Source of the DNA: Thiocystis violascens DSM 198 | GTDB taxonomy: Bacteria > Pseudomonadota > Gammaproteobacteria > Chromatiales > Chromatiaceae | NCBI RefSeq assembly: GCF_000227745.2 | Contig: NC_018012.1 | Span: forward strand, 2,836,501 to 2,900,500 | Direction of reading: 5' to 3' | DNA: 64,000 nucleotides | Shown: positions 8,564 through 24,445 of the stretch, one piece after another | Numbering within the stretch: position 1 is the stretch's first letter | How the letters are laid out: each line of letters begins with the position of its first letter | Position numbers and translations under genes: made by a program | The notes under the pieces: model-generated | What the model was told of the DNA's origin: nothing | Seen by the model: the letters and a program-made list of their open reading frames with translations, nothing else | The model's database searches: none

Positions 8564-9058
8564 TTAGTGAAGACTTCCGCCCGGCAGGTTGCAGACGCCC
8601 AACTCGGCGCTCAGCTCCGCGTGCGTGGGGTCGCGCACCTCATGAATGCGGACATGGACCACGAGCGACTTGCCAGCTAGCGGGTGGTTGCCATCGACCG
8701 TGAGCCTGCCGTTCTCGATACGGGTGACCAGGAAGGTCTTGACCTCGCCGGTGTCGCTCTGCATCTGGACCTCGGCGCCGACGAAGCGGAATTCCGGCGG
8801 GACATTCTCCAGGTCGTCGGTAAAGGTCAGGCTTGGATCATGCGGGCCAAAGCCCTGATCGGGACCGAGCCGCAACTCGACCTCGTCGCCCACGGATTTT
8901 CCGCGGATCGCGGCATCCATCCCGCCGATCAGTTCGGTCTGCCCACCCTGAATGTAGGTGACGGGAAGATCCGTCTGCTCCAGGATGGCGCCAGCCGCAT
9001 CGGCGATGCGGTACGTCAACGAGACCAGTTTGCCGTCGCCAATCGTTTGATCCGACAT
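8564..9058 (-). CDS. FKBP-type peptidyl-prolyl cis-trans isomerase (SlyD/FkpB-like)
   Basis: Protein of 164 residues with the SlyD-type arrangement: split FKBP domain (VSLTYRIADAAGAILEQT, then GMDAAIRGKSVGDEVELRLGP) with an inserted flap/chaperone domain (about residues 75-125), then the last FKBP strand HPLAGKSLVVHVRI. It lacks the His-rich metal-binding tail of E. coli SlyD. Role is proline isomerisation and chaperoning in the cytoplasm. ATG at 9058 follows GGAGAG. It is separated from atpC by a terminator. Confidence 0.88.
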   Translation of the reverse strand: MSDQTIGDGKLVSLTYRIADAAGAILEQTDLPVTYIQGGQTELIGGMDAAIRGKSVGDEVELRLGPDQGFGPHDPSLTFTDDLENVPPEFRFVGAEVQMQSDTGEVKTFLVTRIENGRLTVDGNHPLAGKSLVVHVRIHEVRDPTHAELSAELGVCNLPGGSLH

Positions 9059-9085
9059 GCTTATGCCTCTCTCCACACGTAAACG

Positions 9086-9119
9086 CAAACGCCCCCGTCG
9101 TCTCGACCGGGGGCGTTTG
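9086..9119 (-). terminator. Terminator at the end of the atp operon
   Basis: Perfect 11-bp stem (CAAACGCCCCC at 9086-9096 with 9109-9119) and a 12-nt loop, 38 bp after the atpC stop on the minus strand. The following T-tract is interrupted, so termination may be partial, allowing some readthrough to the isomerase gene. Confidence 0.75.
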
Positions 9120-9156
9120 TCAGGGTGCCGGCGGCCGTGACCGCCTGGGCAGCGAA

Positions 9157-9582
9157 TCAGCGCCCCTTCATCTTCCGCAGCTTCTCGATCGCCCGCAACT
9201 GCGCGACGGCCTCGGCCAATTCGACCTGAGCCTTGGCGTACTCGAACTTGGCGGTTTGACCGGCCAGCGCGTCCTCGGCACGGCGTTTCGCTTCCAGCGC
9301 CGCGGCCTCATCCAGATCGCGGGCGCGGATCGCGGTGTCGGCCAAGACCGTCACCACATTCGGCTGCACTTCCAGCATGCCGCCGGAGACATAGAAATGC
9401 TCCTGCTCGCCCTGCTCGTTCTCGACCCGCACGTCGCCCGGTTTGAGCCGGCTGATAAAGGCCGTGTGACGGGGGGCGATACCCACCTCGCCCATCTCCG
9501 CGGTCGCGTAGACCATGGTGGCGGGACCGGAGTGGATGGCGCCCTCGGCGCTCACGATATCGACACGTACTGTCATTGCCAT
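9157..9582 (-). CDS. atpC: F1Fo ATP synthase subunit epsilon
   Basis: 141-residue epsilon subunit: N-terminal beta-sandwich (about 1-87, with GEVGIAPRHTAFISRLKPG) and C-terminal two-helix inhibitory domain ending EKLRKMKGR. Last gene of the nine-gene atp operon, 12 bp after atpD, followed by a terminator. Confidence 0.96.
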   Translation of the reverse strand: MAMTVRVDIVSAEGAIHSGPATMVYATAEMGEVGIAPRHTAFISRLKPGDVRVENEQGEQEHFYVSGGMLEVQPNVVTVLADTAIRARDLDEAAALEAKRRAEDALAGQTAKFEYAKAQVELAEAVAQLRAIEKLRKMKGR

Positions 9583-9594
9583 GGGAGATCCCCC

Positions 9595-11043
<1,449 letters not shown>

Positions 11044-11100
11044 TCACTCGCGCCCTGATCGGTTGATCGGGCGCGGGTCATCCGCGTCATCCGGCGGCGG

Positions 11101-11964
11101 TCAAACCGCGGCGGCGCCGCTCACGATCTCGGAGATTTCCTGCGTGATCGCGGCCTGGCGTGCTTTGTTATAAACGAGCTGAAGCTCGCCGATGAGATTG
11201 CCGGCATTGTCCGAGGCGGACTTCATGGCGACCATCCGGGCGGCCTGCTCGCAGGCGCTATTCTCGACCACCGCCTGGTAGACGAGCGATTCGAGATAGC
11301 GGGTGAGCAGCGCATCCAGAACCGTGCGCGCATCCGGCTCGTAGATGTAATCCCAGTGGTAGGGCATCGGATCCCGCGCCTCGCCAGCGATCGGAACCAG
11401 TTGGCGGATCAGCGGGCGCTGCGTCATGGTGTTCACGAACTCGTTGCCCACGATATAGATCGCATCGATCTCTTTGGCCTCGTAAGCATCGAGCATGACC
11501 TTAACCGTGCCGATCAGATCCTCGATATGCGGCTTATCGCCTAGATGCGTCGCCTGACCGAGGAGTTGCCCCCCGAAACGCTTGAAAAAACCGAGCGCCT
11601 TGGAACCGATGGCGCAGAACACGGGCTCGATCCCCGCGGCCTGCCGCTCCTTGACGTCGATCACAAGACGCCGCAGCAGATTGCTGTTCAGACCGCCGCA
11701 GAGACCGCGATCGGAGGAAACCACGATATAGCCAACGCGCTTCAGTTCACGCTCCGTAGCCATGAAGGAATGGCGGTATTCGGGCGTGGCTTTTGCGAGG
11801 TGACTGATCACCTGAAGCATCTTTTCCGCATAGGGCCGGGAGGCTGACATGCGCTCCTGAGCCTTGCGCATCTTCGAGGCCGCGACCATTTGCATGGCCT
11901 TGGTGATCTTCTGCGTACTCTTGATGCTTGCGATCTTGGTACGGATTTCTTTGGCGCCTGCCAT
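11101..11964 (-). CDS. atpG: F1Fo ATP synthase subunit gamma
   Basis: 287-residue rotor shaft. N-terminal coiled-coil helix ([20 protein letters not shown]) and C-terminal helix ([24 protein letters not shown]) are the conserved family termini, flanking a Rossmann-like globular part. It lies in the usual place between atpA and atpD, but the 136-bp atpA-atpG gap contains unusual inverted repeats. Confidence 0.97.
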   Translation of the reverse strand: MAGAKEIRTKIASIKSTQKITKAMQMVAASKMRKAQERMSASRPYAEKMLQVISHLAKATPEYRHSFMATERELKRVGYIVVSSDRGLCGGLNSNLLRRLVIDVKERQAAGIEPVFCAIGSKALGFFKRFGGQLLGQATHLGDKPHIEDLIGTVKVMLDAYEAKEIDAIYIVGNEFVNTMTQRPLIRQLVPIAGEARDPMPYHWDYIYEPDARTVLDALLTRYLESLVYQAVVENSACEQAARMVAMKSASDNAGNLIGELQLVYNKARQAAITQEISEIVSGAAAV

Positions 11965-11974
11965 TGCTTAGCTC

Positions 11975-12100
11975 CCAGCCTCCAGCTTCCAGCCGCCAGC
12001 CCGTGGGCTGGCGGATCGAGGAGGTTCGATGGATGTCGAGACGCAGCCTGCCAACCGCCGACCTCTTTGCTGGAGGCTGGTGGCTGATCGCTGGCGGCTG
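11975..12100. repeat. Competing inverted repeats between atpA and atpG
   Basis: CCAGCCTCCAGC (11975-11986) is the reverse complement of 12069-12080, and CAGCCGCCAGC (11990-12000) of 12090-12100; CCGCCAGCCC (11993-12002) also pairs locally with 12005-12014. The pairs are interleaved rather than nested, so the RNA can form alternative structures. Such a spacer could tune atpA:atpG stoichiometry or mRNA processing, or may simply be a dispersed repeat. Confidence 0.55.
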
Positions 12101-13642
<1,542 letters not shown>

Positions 13643-13655
13643 GGCGGTGTCCAGT

Positions 13656-14195
13656 TCAGAATTGCAAAGCGTGGGCCAGTTGCTTGATCTTTCCGCGAAC
13701 CGAGTCGTCGATGACGAGGTCCCCGGCGCGAATCTCGATCCCGCCGATCAGCGCGCTGTCGGTCTCGACCGTCAGGTCGACCTGACCGCCGAAACGCTTG
13801 GTGAGCGCCGCGGAGAGTGACTCCAGCTCATCGTCGCCGAGTTCGAAGGCACTGCGGATCAGCACATGACTCACACCTTGATCGGCGGTGCGGCTGACCT
13901 CGAAGAGTCGTGCAATCTCGGGCATTGCGGTCAGACGCGCATTGCGCGACAGCAATCGCAGGAAATTCGCGGCCTCCGCGTGAAGGCCCTCTCCGCAGAC
14001 ATCAAGGATGATCTCGAGCACGCGCTCCCGAGGGACGCTCGGGTTACCGATCTGGGCGGCCAGACCGGCGTCCGCAGTCACCGTCGCAAGCAGTTCCAGC
14101 GCCTGCGACCAGGCATCGATCTGTCCGGTCTCCTTGGCGCGCTCGAAGACCGCTTCGGCATAGGGACGCGCGATGGTGGTTATGTCTCCGGCCAT
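13656..14195 (-). CDS. atpH: F1Fo ATP synthase subunit delta
   Basis: 179-residue peripheral-stalk subunit; [17 protein letters not shown] at the N-terminus and [20 protein letters not shown] near the C-terminus are the conserved OSCP/delta signatures. Nine-base gap after atpF. Confidence 0.95.
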   Translation of the reverse strand: MAGDITTIARPYAEAVFERAKETGQIDAWSQALELLATVTADAGLAAQIGNPSVPRERVLEIILDVCGEGLHAEAANFLRLLSRNARLTAMPEIARLFEVSRTADQGVSHVLIRSAFELGDDELESLSAALTKRFGGQVDLTVETDSALIGGIEIRAGDLVIDDSVRGKIKQLAHALQF

Positions 14196-14204
14196 GGGTG
14201 ATCC

Positions 14205-14675
14205 CTAGAGCTGCTTGGCGAACGAGTCGACGAGCGAACGGTGCGCCGCGACATCGATCTCTTTTTGGAGAATCTTTTCCGCCGCCGCAACGGCAAGCGA
14301 CGCGACCCGTTCACGCAGTTCCTCGCGTGCGCGATTGGTCTCGCGATCAATCTCCGCCTGCGCGGACGCAACCAGACGACCGCCTTCGGCGCGCGCGTCG
14401 CCCTTGGCTTCCTCGACGATCTCGGTGGCCCGTTTCTGGGCTTGACCGACGATCTCGGCCGCCGCGGCCTTGGCGTCCTTCATGAGTTCCAGCGCGCGCT
14501 GTTCGCCCAGGGCTTTTTCCTGATGGCCACGCTCGGCAGCGGCTAGACCCTCGGCGATTTTCGTCTTGCGCTCAGCCAATGCATTGACGATGGGCGGCCA
14601 GACATACTTCATACAGAACCCGACGAACACCGCGAAGGCGATCATCTGGGCAAACAGAGTCAGATTGATATTCAT
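14205..14675 (-). CDS. atpF: F1Fo ATP synthase subunit b
   Basis: 156-residue b subunit: one N-terminal membrane helix (residues about 5-27) followed by a long charged coiled-coil (about 30-156) forming the peripheral stalk. Length equals that of the E. coli protein. Between atpE and atpH in the operon. Confidence 0.95.
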   Translation of the reverse strand: MNINLTLFAQMIAFAVFVGFCMKYVWPPIVNALAERKTKIAEGLAAAERGHQEKALGEQRALELMKDAKAAAAEIVGQAQKRATEIVEEAKGDARAEGGRLVASAQAEIDRETNRAREELRERVASLAVAAAEKILQKEIDVAAHRSLVDSFAKQL

Positions 14676-14757
14676 AGCGTTGCCTCGTGCCTTTGCCTCG
14701 TACCGAATCAGGGTGACTGGCGGATAGGCCGCGACCCTGGCGGGAGCGGGACGTCGA

Positions 14758-15129
<372 letters not shown>

Positions 15130-15145
15130 TCAAGGATGCCGTCGA

Positions 15146-16018
<873 letters not shown>

Positions 16019-16025
16019 TCATCTC

Positions 16026-16406
16026 TCACGTCATGTTTCGACTGCCGAATTGGGCGGCGATCAGGGTTGGTATGACTTGGACGGCAACATAGGCCCCAAG
16101 CATGACCGGAACATTAAGGCTATCGATCACCGCGAAAGCGGTGGCAAACAGCCCGAGAATCAATGCGATTTTGGCGGCTTCACCGCGGTAAAAACGCATG
16201 GCCAGGCGTGCGATTTCGGCAGCCCGATATTCGCGAAAGAACCAGGCCGCAAGCAGGGTGTTTGCAAGCAGACAGGTTCCTGACCCGACCAGAACGGAAA
16301 TTGCAACCGAGTTGCCGAACGGCAGGGCGAGGATCGTCATCGCTAATCCAAACACAAACTGGATTTTCAGAATCCTTTTGGCTTGGAAAGCCCCCGGCTG
16401 TTGCAT
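16026..16406 (-). CDS. atpI: ATP synthase subunit I (assembly factor)
   Basis: 126-residue protein with four predicted membrane helices (for example IQFVFGLAMTILALPFG and IALILGLFATAFAVI). AtpI helps c-ring assembly and is first in proteobacterial atp operons, as here. The roughly 165-bp gap upstream to parB should contain the operon promoter, which I could not define. Confidence 0.85.
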   Translation of the reverse strand: MQQPGAFQAKRILKIQFVFGLAMTILALPFGNSVAISVLVGSGTCLLANTLLAAWFFREYRAAEIARLAMRFYRGEAAKIALILGLFATAFAVIDSLNVPVMLGAYVAVQVIPTLIAAQFGSRNMT

Positions 16407-16570
16407 GAGATCGTCTTCAGTGGGGTGAGCACGCCGTTCACCGAGCGCGCAGTATAAGGGGTTGCCGATAGAGGGTCAACGCAACCCATGCGTTTTAAAA
16501 CGGCGCCGACGGCTGGATTCAGGATGGTGCGAAACGGCGCCCGCCGTGACGCGGGGCGGTTATCCCGCAC

Positions 16571-17527
16571 TCATTGGATATGCGCGAGGATACCGTCGAG
16601 TTCGTCCAGACTGTTATAGGCGATCACCAGCTTTCCCGCACCCCGGCTGCCATGGCGAATCTGGACCTGGGCGCCGAGCCGATCGGTCAGATCGGTTTGC
16701 AGACGATGGATGTTCGGGTCGGTATCCGACGGACGCTCGACGGACTCGCTAGAGTCATCGCTCTGCTGCAGGCGACGCACGAGCCGCTCGGTTTCGCGTA
16801 CCGACAGGCCGGCGGCAACCACCTGTTCGGCGGTCTTGCTCTGCGCGGCCCCTTTCAAGCCAAGCAGCGCGCGGGCGTGGCCCATCTCCAGGCGCGACTG
16901 CTCCACATGGGTCTTGACATCGGCATTGAGATCCAGAAGCCGCAGCAGGTTGGTGATCGTCGTGCGGGATTTTCCCACCGCCTCGGCGACCCGCTGATGG
17001 GTCAGACCAAACTCGGTGATGAGACGATCCAACGCACCGGCCTCTTCGAGCGGGTTGAGGTCGGCGCGCTGAATATTCTCGATCAACCCGATCGCGAGCG
17101 CCGTCGGCTCGTCCACCTCGCGGACCACCACCGGGATGGTAGCGAGCCCCGCCATCTGGCAGGCGCGCCAGCGACGTTCGCCGGCAACGATTTCATAACG
17201 CCGCGCGTCCGCCGGCGACCCTGCCAGGGGGCGCACCACGATCGGCTGAATGACCCCCTGAGCGACGATGGAGTCAGCTAATTCGCGCATTGCATCCAGG
17301 TCGAACTCACGGCGTGGTTGATAGCGTCCCCGCTGGATCCGCTCCAACGGCAAATGCGTCAAGCGCTCGCTGTTTAGGATCTCCGCACGATCGCCGGACG
17401 CGGAAACCTCGACGCCCCCCGCGGACGGCTCGATCGGCACCTCGGGCGCGCGCGCGGCGCCCAGCAATGCATCCAGCCCTCGGCCCAGTCCCCGTTTTTT
17501 CATGGGTTGCTTTTGATCGATATCCAT
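16571..17527 (-). CDS. parB: Chromosome partitioning protein ParB
   Basis: CTP-dependent parS-binding clamp of about 318 residues. KKRGLGRGLDALLG opens the protein; the ParB/Srx CTPase core shows the GERRWRA motif, followed by the helix-turn-helix (LTHQRVAEAVGKSRTTITNLLRLL) and a C-terminal dimerisation region ending LDELDGILAHIQ. The ATG at 17527 is 13 bp beyond the parA stop; another ATG at 17551 overlaps parA and one at 17503 is also possible. Downstream of parA and immediately upstream of the atp operon. Confidence 0.93.
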   Translation of the reverse strand: MDIDQKQPMKKRGLGRGLDALLGAARAPEVPIEPSAGGVEVSASGDRAEILNSERLTHLPLERIQRGRYQPRREFDLDAMRELADSIVAQGVIQPIVVRPLAGSPADARRYEIVAGERRWRACQMAGLATIPVVVREVDEPTALAIGLIENIQRADLNPLEEAGALDRLITEFGLTHQRVAEAVGKSRTTITNLLRLLDLNADVKTHVEQSRLEMGHARALLGLKGAAQSKTAEQVVAAGLSVRETERLVRRLQQSDDSSESVERPSDTDPNIHRLQTDLTDRLGAQVQIRHGSRGAGKLVIAYNSLDELDGILAHIQ

Positions 17528-17540
17528 GTTGCGTTTCGGA

Positions 17541-18329
17541 TCAGGCGGCATGCTGGCGTTTATCCAAACGTCTCAGGACTTCGCTGGCGAGCGCCAGGTA
17601 GGAAATGGATCCCTTGGACAACGGATCGTAGAGCAGCGCCGACTGACCATGGCTCGGCGCCTCGGCCAAACGCACATTGCGCGGGATCACGGTGCGGTAG
17701 ACCTGATCCTTGAAATGGGTGACGAGCTGCGTCGAAACCTGATTGGCCAGATTGTTGCGCGGATCGTGCATGGTACGCAGGATGCCTTCGATCCGCAGTT
17801 CCGGATTGCGGCTCGCACGGATCTGCTCGATGGTATCGATCAGGGAAGACAGCCCCTCCAACGCATAGTACTCGCACTGAAGCGGGATCAGCACACCCTG
17901 GGCCGCGACCAGCGCGTTGACCGTAAGCATGTTCAGGGACGGCGGACAGTCGATGATCACCAGCTCGTAGGCGCCCGCCGCGCTGGCCAGCACCTTGAGC
18001 AGTCGCCGCTCGCGCTCGGGCGAATCGAGCAAGCCGATCTCGGCGGCGGTCAGGTCGGCATTCGAGGGCAGCAGATCGAACCCTGGCGACGGCTCGTCAA
18101 TACGCTTCAGACAGTCGGCGGGAGCGATGTCGCTCAACAGCAGATCGCAGACCGTCACGTCGAGCGCGTGCTTGTCGATCCCGCAGCCCATGGTGGCATT
18201 GCCCTGGGGATCCAGATCCACGAGCAGCACGCGATGCTTCATGGACGCCAGCGAGGCGGCCAGATTGACCGCCGTCGTGGTCTTGCCGACACCGCCTTTC
18301 TGATTGGCGATCGCGATGATGTTGACCAT
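17541..18329 (-). CDS. parA: Chromosome partitioning ATPase ParA (Soj)
   Basis: Deviant Walker ATPase of about 262 residues: [18 protein letters not shown] near residue 10, [13 protein letters not shown] and the IIDCPPSL box. Segregates ParB-parS origins by gradient movement on the nucleoid. A GTG at 18344 overlapping the rsmG stop is an alternative start; [10 protein letters not shown] at 18329 fits the family length. Member of the mnmG-rsmG-parA-parB cluster. Confidence 0.95.
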   Translation of the reverse strand: MVNIIAIANQKGGVGKTTTAVNLAASLASMKHRVLLVDLDPQGNATMGCGIDKHALDVTVCDLLLSDIAPADCLKRIDEPSPGFDLLPSNADLTAAEIGLLDSPERERRLLKVLASAAGAYELVIIDCPPSLNMLTVNALVAAQGVLIPLQCEYYALEGLSSLIDTIEQIRASRNPELRIEGILRTMHDPRNNLANQVSTQLVTHFKDQVYRTVIPRNVRLAEAPSHGQSALLYDPLSKGSISYLALASEVLRRLDKRQHAA

Positions 18330-18336
18330 GGTCGGC

Positions 18337-18984
18337 TCAGTCACTCCGGAGTTCGATCAAATGACGGGGTACGTCGAGGAAAGGAATAGTCAGGCGGTGG
18401 ACCGTCAGCGCTTCGGGCGGCCATCCCCGATTGTCTGGCGATTCGTCAGGATGGCGACCCTTCATCAGGAGCAGTCGGCCTGGACGCGCGAGCAGATCGG
18501 CCTTCAGGACACAGAGAAGATCGGCTTCCGCGACCGCGCGGCTGACGATGGTACTAAATTTTCGACCCGGCCGGTATGTCTCGATGCGCGCCTGGACGGG
18601 CTCGACGTTGCCGAGCTCCAGCTCCATCGCCGCTTGGCGCACGAAGCGGATCTTTTTCCCGTTGCCGTCCAGAAGCGTGAAGCGGCGAGCCGGCTCCAGG
18701 ATCGCCAGCGGCAATCCCGGCAGGCCGGCGCCGGTCCCGATATCGAGCACGCTATCGCCGCAAAGGAAAGGCTGGATCGCGAGACTGTCGAGCAGATGTT
18801 TCGCGACCATCTCCAGAGGATCGCGAACCGCAGTCAGATTGTAGACCTGATTCCAGCGCGCCAGGAGGGCCAGGAATTGGAGCAGCCGCGATTGCTGGCC
18901 CGACGTCAGCGTCAGTCCCAGCCGAGCGGCCCCCAGGACCAGCCGCTCCTCAATCACCGACTGTTCGGCCGCGCCCGATTCCAT
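18337..18984 (-). CDS. rsmG: 16S rRNA (guanine-N7) methyltransferase RsmG
   Basis: 215-residue SAM-dependent enzyme methylating G527 (E. coli numbering). [17 protein letters not shown] is the SAM-binding motif; [11 protein letters not shown] and ISRAVAE-type segments are conserved. The ATG at 18984 shares a base with the mnmG stop (TGATG), so translation is coupled. Confidence 0.94.
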   Translation of the reverse strand: MESGAAEQSVIEERLVLGAARLGLTLTSGQQSRLLQFLALLARWNQVYNLTAVRDPLEMVAKHLLDSLAIQPFLCGDSVLDIGTGAGLPGLPLAILEPARRFTLLDGNGKKIRFVRQAAMELELGNVEPVQARIETYRPGRKFSTIVSRAVAEADLLCVLKADLLARPGRLLLMKGRHPDESPDNRGWPPEALTVHRLTIPFLDVPRHLIELRSD

Positions 18985-20858
18985 CAGGCGGACTGACGCT
19001 TGAGGTGGATCAGGAGCAGCGAGACCGCCGCCGGGGTCACGCCGGGGATGCGCGCGGCCTGACCCACGGTGACGGGCCGGACCCGCTTGAATTTCTCGCA
19101 CACCTCCTTCGAGAGACCGCGCACGCGATCGAAATCGAACCCCTCGGGCAACGCCTTGCTTTCCTGCTCGCGCTGACGGTCGATCTCGGCGCGTTGGCGC
19201 GTGATGTAACCGTCATAGCGGGACTGAATCTCCAGTTGCTCGCTGACCTCCGCCGCGACGGGCTCCGGCGGCTCGCCAATCAGCCGGCGGATGCCTTGGT
19301 AGCCCACCTTGGGGCGAGCCAGGAGTTCCAGCGCCCGCGCCTCGCGGCGCAGGGGCTCGCCGAGCACCTCGGCCGCGAGGGACTGGTCAATCGCGTCGGG
19401 CCGAATCCAGGTCTCGCGCAGCCGCTGACGTTCGCGCTCGATCGCCTCGCGCTTGGACGCGAAGTGCCGCCATTGCGCCTCGCCTACCAGGCCAAGCCGA
19501 CGGCCCGTCTCGGTCAGGCGCAGATCGGCATTGTCCTCGCGCAACGTGAGCCGGTACTCGGCGCGGCTGGTGAACATCCGGTAGGGTTCGCTGGTTCCGC
19601 GGGTGACAAGATCGTCGACCATCACCCCCAGATAGGACTCGTCGCGACGCGGCAGCCAGGGTTCGCGCTCCTGGACCTGAAGCGCGGCGTTGACGCCAGC
19701 CAGCAAACCCTGGGCGCCGGCCTCTTCGTAACCGGTGGTTCCGTTGATCTGGCCGGCGAAAAAGAGCCCGCGCAGATGCCGCGTTTCCAGCGTCGGCGCC
19801 AGATCGCGCGGATCGAAAAAGTCATACTCGATGGCATAACCGGGGCGGGTCAGATGCGCCCGTTCGAACCCAGGGATGGAACGCACCAGCGACTCCTGAA
19901 TATCATAGGGCAGGCTGGTGGAGATGCCGTTCGGATAGACTTCATGGGTGTCGAGCCCTTCCGGCTCCACGAAGACCTGATGCGAGTTCTTGTCGGCGAA
20001 ACGCACGATCTTGTCTTCGATCGATGGACAATAGCGCGGACCGATCCCTTCGATCAGTCCCGTAAAGAGCGGCGAACGGGAAAGACCGGAACGGATGATG
20101 TCGTGCGTGCGCTCATTGGTGGAGGTGAGATGACAACTGACCTGGCGCGGATGGTCGCTGGCGCTCCCCAGATAGGAAAAGACCGGCACCGGCGCGTCGC
20201 CGGGCTGTGCGACGAGTCGGCTGTAATCGATGGTGCGCCCGTCGATGCGCGGCGGCGTGCCGGTCTTGAGCCGCTCGACCCGGAAAGGCAACTCGCGCAG
20301 ACGCCGCGCTAGCGCATTGGCAGGTGGATCGCCGGCCCGCCCGCCCTCATAGTTGGAGAGCCCCACATGAATGCGTCCGCCGAGAAAGGTGCCGACAGTC
20401 AGAACGACCGCGGGGGCCATGAACCGCAGACCCATCTGAGTCTGGACGCCGATCACGCGATCCTGCTCGACGAGGAGATCGTCGACGGTCTGCTGAAACA
20501 GCGACAGGCCGGGCTGGTTTTCGACCGCGACGCGCACGGCCGCCTTGTACAGCGCGCGATCCGCCTGGGCGCGGGTGGCGCGCACCGCCGGACCCTTACT
20601 GGCGTTGAGAATGCGAAACTGGATGCCGCCGCGATCGGCGGCGCGGGCCATGAGACCGCCGAGCGCGTCGATCTCCTTGACCAGGTGTCCCTTGCCGATG
20701 CCCCCGATCGCCGGGTTGCAGCTCATCTGACCGAGCGTCTCGATATTCTGGGTCAGCAACAGGGTACGCGCCCCGCAACGGGCGGCGGCCAACGCCGCCT
20801 CGGTGCCGGCGTGACCGCCCCCAACCACCACGACATCGTACTGATCGCTCGCAAACAT
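18984..20858 (-). CDS. mnmG: tRNA uridine-5-carboxymethylaminomethyl modification enzyme MnmG (GidA)
   Basis: 624-residue FAD protein which, with MnmE, modifies the wobble U34 of several tRNAs. N-terminal [15 protein letters not shown] is the FAD dinucleotide motif; [19 protein letters not shown] and [17 protein letters not shown] are GidA signatures; C-terminal helical domain ends [20 protein letters not shown]. First gene of the conserved cluster leading to the atp operon, divergent from a moxR gene. Confidence 0.97.
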   Translation of the reverse strand: MFASDQYDVVVVGGGHAGTEAALAAARCGARTLLLTQNIETLGQMSCNPAIGGIGKGHLVKEIDALGGLMARAADRGGIQFRILNASKGPAVRATRAQADRALYKAAVRVAVENQPGLSLFQQTVDDLLVEQDRVIGVQTQMGLRFMAPAVVLTVGTFLGGRIHVGLSNYEGGRAGDPPANALARRLRELPFRVERLKTGTPPRIDGRTIDYSRLVAQPGDAPVPVFSYLGSASDHPRQVSCHLTSTNERTHDIIRSGLSRSPLFTGLIEGIGPRYCPSIEDKIVRFADKNSHQVFVEPEGLDTHEVYPNGISTSLPYDIQESLVRSIPGFERAHLTRPGYAIEYDFFDPRDLAPTLETRHLRGLFFAGQINGTTGYEEAGAQGLLAGVNAALQVQEREPWLPRRDESYLGVMVDDLVTRGTSEPYRMFTSRAEYRLTLREDNADLRLTETGRRLGLVGEAQWRHFASKREAIERERQRLRETWIRPDAIDQSLAAEVLGEPLRREARALELLARPKVGYQGIRRLIGEPPEPVAAEVSEQLEIQSRYDGYITRQRAEIDRQREQESKALPEGFDFDRVRGLSKEVCEKFKRVRPVTVGQAARIPGVTPAAVSLLLIHLKRQSA

Positions 20859-20980
20859 GACAGGAAGCCTGATCCAATGAAGCCCGTTAGTTTAACCCAA
20901 ATCGGGACGACTGAGCCGATTGAAAAGAGAGACTTTTTCGCTTCCTGGCGTCAATGCGTCCGAACCGGAGTCGGCGACCG

Positions 20981-21925
<945 letters not shown>

Positions 21926-21942
21926 AACGGCACCGTTATTCC

Positions 21943-24381
21943 ATGCAGATCCGCACGAAACTCGCCCTCGGTCTGATTTCCATCCTCGCCGTCAATTTGG
22001 TCGCCGGCTTCCAGGGTTTCCAACTCCTGAGACAGGCGGGTGAGCGGGCGTCGGAGATCCGCGAGGCCAACTCGCGGATCGTGTCCAGCGCGCTCTCGGC
22101 GCAGGTCCGCTTTAAGAAACAGGTTCAGGAATGGAAAAACATCCTGCTGCGCGGGCAGGATGCCGAACTCTTTGCGGACTACTTCAGCCGCTTCGAGCAG
22201 GAAGAGGCGCGCACACGAGAGGCCGTCGAACAACTGGCCGAATTATTGACCGAAAACGCATCGGCGCGTGCCACCGCCGCCCGCTTTCTGGAGGCACATC
22301 GGCGGTTGGGTCGGGAGTACCGTGCCGCGCTTGCATTCTATCGGCCAGAGGAGCCGAGCCCGCATCTAACGGTCGACCGGCGCCTGCGCGGCATCGATCG
22401 CGAACCAACCGATCTGATCGATGAGGTCGTGAATGCCGCCATCGAACAGAAGAACGTCGCGCTGACGCAGCTCGACGCCTCGACCGGGGCGATGGAAAGA
22501 CGGATCCTGCTGTTGCTGGCCGGTGTCTTGAGCGGCACGGTCCTGCTCCTCCTCTGGCTGGTCGATCGCACCATCGGACAGCCGATCGCCACCGTCACGG
22601 CGATCGCTCGGCGGGTCAGCGCGGGCGATTTTTCCACTCCGATCGAGGTGAGCGGTCTCGACGAACAGGCCCAGATGCTGGCCGCGCTCAAGACGATGCA
22701 GTCGAACCTGGCGCACTCCCAGGCGAGTCTGAGCCAGAGCGAGGCTCGATCGCGCCTGCTCCTGGAGTCGACCGGCGAAGGGATCTATGGCGTGGATACG
22801 AAAGGGCGTTGCGTCTTCTGCAACCCCGCCGCCACACGGATGCTCGGCTACCGGACACACCAAGACCTGGCGGGCCGCGACATGCACGAGACGGTGCATC
22901 ATTCGCTGGCGAACGGGGCACGCTATCCGGCGCACTGCTGCAGGGCCGTGTCCACCTATCTCGATGGAGTGCCCGCCCGCGTCGACGACGAGGTGTTCTG
23001 GCGGGCCGACGGCAGCAGCTTCCCCGTCGAATATCACGCAAACCCCATCCACCGGGAAGGGGCGCTGATGGGCGCGGTCGTCACCTTCTCCGACATCTCG
23101 GCGCGCAAGGACGCCGAGACCGCCTTGCGGATCGCCCATCACGCACTCGCGGAGGAACGCGGCCAATTGGCCGAGCGGGTACGCCTGCGGACGTTGGAAC
23201 TGGATCGGGCCAATGCCGAACTGGCGCGGTCGGCACAGGCAAAGGACGAGTTCCTTGCCGCCATGAGCCATGAGCTGCGCACCCCGCTCACCTCCATCCT
23301 CGGGCTCTCCGAAACCATGGGGGACGGTCTGCTCGGCCCGTTGAGCCAACAGCAGGACAAGGCCGCCCGCATCATCCATGAGAACGGAACCCATCTGCTC
23401 GAACTCATCAACGACATCCTCGACATGTCGCGGGTGGCCTCCGGACAGATGATCCTGCGCTGGGACGAGGTGCCCGTGAATCAGCTCTGCGACGCCAGCC
23501 TGCGTCTGATCGGTCCCGCCGCCAAGCGCAAGGACATCGGGATCTCGACGAACCTCGACCCCAAGGCCCGTCTGGTGCGGGGAGACAGTCGCCGACTCAA
23601 GCAGATGCTGGTCAACCTGCTCGGAAACGCGGTCAAGTTCACGCGACAGGGCGGAACGATCGGGCTGGATGTCAGCGCGGACGCCAGCCAGCGCGAGGTG
23701 CGGATCGGCATCTGGGATACGGGCGTCGGGATTCCCGCCGATCAGTTCGAGCGACTCTTCCAACCCTTCGTCCAGTTGGACAGTCGGCCCGCGCGGCAAT
23801 ACGACGGCACTGGGCTTGGTCTGGCGCTCGCCGCGGGCATGGCCAAACTGCACCAGGGACGGATCGAGGTTCAGAGCCAGGTCGGACAGGGTAGCCGCTT
23901 CGATATCATCCTGCCGTGGGAGCCAGACGCCCAGACCGCGGACCGGTTCCCGCGGGAGTCTCCGGCGGCGGACGCCCCGGGCGCCCCGGCCGTTGCGCAC
24001 CAGCAACCACGCGTCCTGCTGGTTGACGACAATGCAAGCAACCTGGACATGCTGGCAACCTATCTGCGGATCAAAGGTTGCGATGTCATGACGGCCAGCA
24101 ATGGCCGCCAGGCGCTCGCCCTGGCCCGCGAGCAACGCCCCGACATCATTCTGATGGACGTGCAGATGCCCGAGATGGACGGACTGGAGACGACCCGTCG
24201 CTTCCGCGCGGATCCGGCGTTCCGGCTGACGCCCATCATCGCGCTCACGGCGCTCGCCATGCCCGGTGACCGGGAGCAATGCCTGGACTCGGGCATGGAC
24301 GACTATCTGAGCAAGCCGCTCGGGCTCAGGGAACTGCATGGCACGGTCGTCAACTGGTTCGATCGGACGCGGGCGTCTTGA
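21943..24381 (+). CDS. Hybrid sensor histidine kinase (HAMP-PAS-HisKA-HATPase-REC)
   Basis: 812-residue membrane kinase. Order: transmembrane helix 1 (about 7-27), periplasmic helical sensor (about 30-185), helix 2 (about 187-207), HAMP, PAS (about 267-390), short coiled coil, HisKA with phospho-acceptor His443 (MSHELRTPL), HATPase_c with N, G1 (DTGVGIP) and G2 (GTGLGLALA) boxes, and a C-terminal receiver with acidic pocket LLVDDN and phospho-Asp739 (ILMDVQMPEMDG). ATG at 21943 is the only start placing the first helix at the N-terminus. No dedicated output regulator is adjacent; signal relay to an Hpt protein elsewhere is inferred. Confidence 0.9.
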   Translation: MQIRTKLALGLISILAVNLVAGFQGFQLLRQAGERASEIREANSRIVSSALSAQVRFKKQVQEWKNILLRGQDAELFADYFSRFEQEEARTREAVEQLAELLTENASARATAARFLEAHRRLGREYRAALAFYRPEEPSPHLTVDRRLRGIDREPTDLIDEVVNAAIEQKNVALTQLDASTGAMERRILLLLAGVLSGTVLLLLWLVDRTIGQPIATVTAIARRVSAGDFSTPIEVSGLDEQAQMLAALKTMQSNLAHSQASLSQSEARSRLLLESTGEGIYGVDTKGRCVFCNPAATRMLGYRTHQDLAGRDMHETVHHSLANGARYPAHCCRAVSTYLDGVPARVDDEVFWRADGSSFPVEYHANPIHREGALMGAVVTFSDISARKDAETALRIAHHALAEERGQLAERVRLRTLELDRANAELARSAQAKDEFLAAMSHELRTPLTSILGLSETMGDGLLGPLSQQQDKAARIIHENGTHLLELINDILDMSRVASGQMILRWDEVPVNQLCDASLRLIGPAAKRKDIGISTNLDPKARLVRGDSRRLKQMLVNLLGNAVKFTRQGGTIGLDVSADASQREVRIGIWDTGVGIPADQFERLFQPFVQLDSRPARQYDGTGLGLALAAGMAKLHQGRIEVQSQVGQGSRFDIILPWEPDAQTADRFPRESPAADAPGAPAVAHQQPRVLLVDDNASNLDMLATYLRIKGCDVMTASNGRQALALAREQRPDIILMDVQMPEMDGLETTRRFRADPAFRLTPIIALTALAMPGDREQCLDSGMDDYLSKPLGLRELHGTVVNWFDRTRAS

Positions 24382-24445
24382 GCCGATCCAGGCAGCGCTG
24401 GCGCTCGGGTCGCGGAACAACGACGCATCCCGTTATAGAGGCGGG

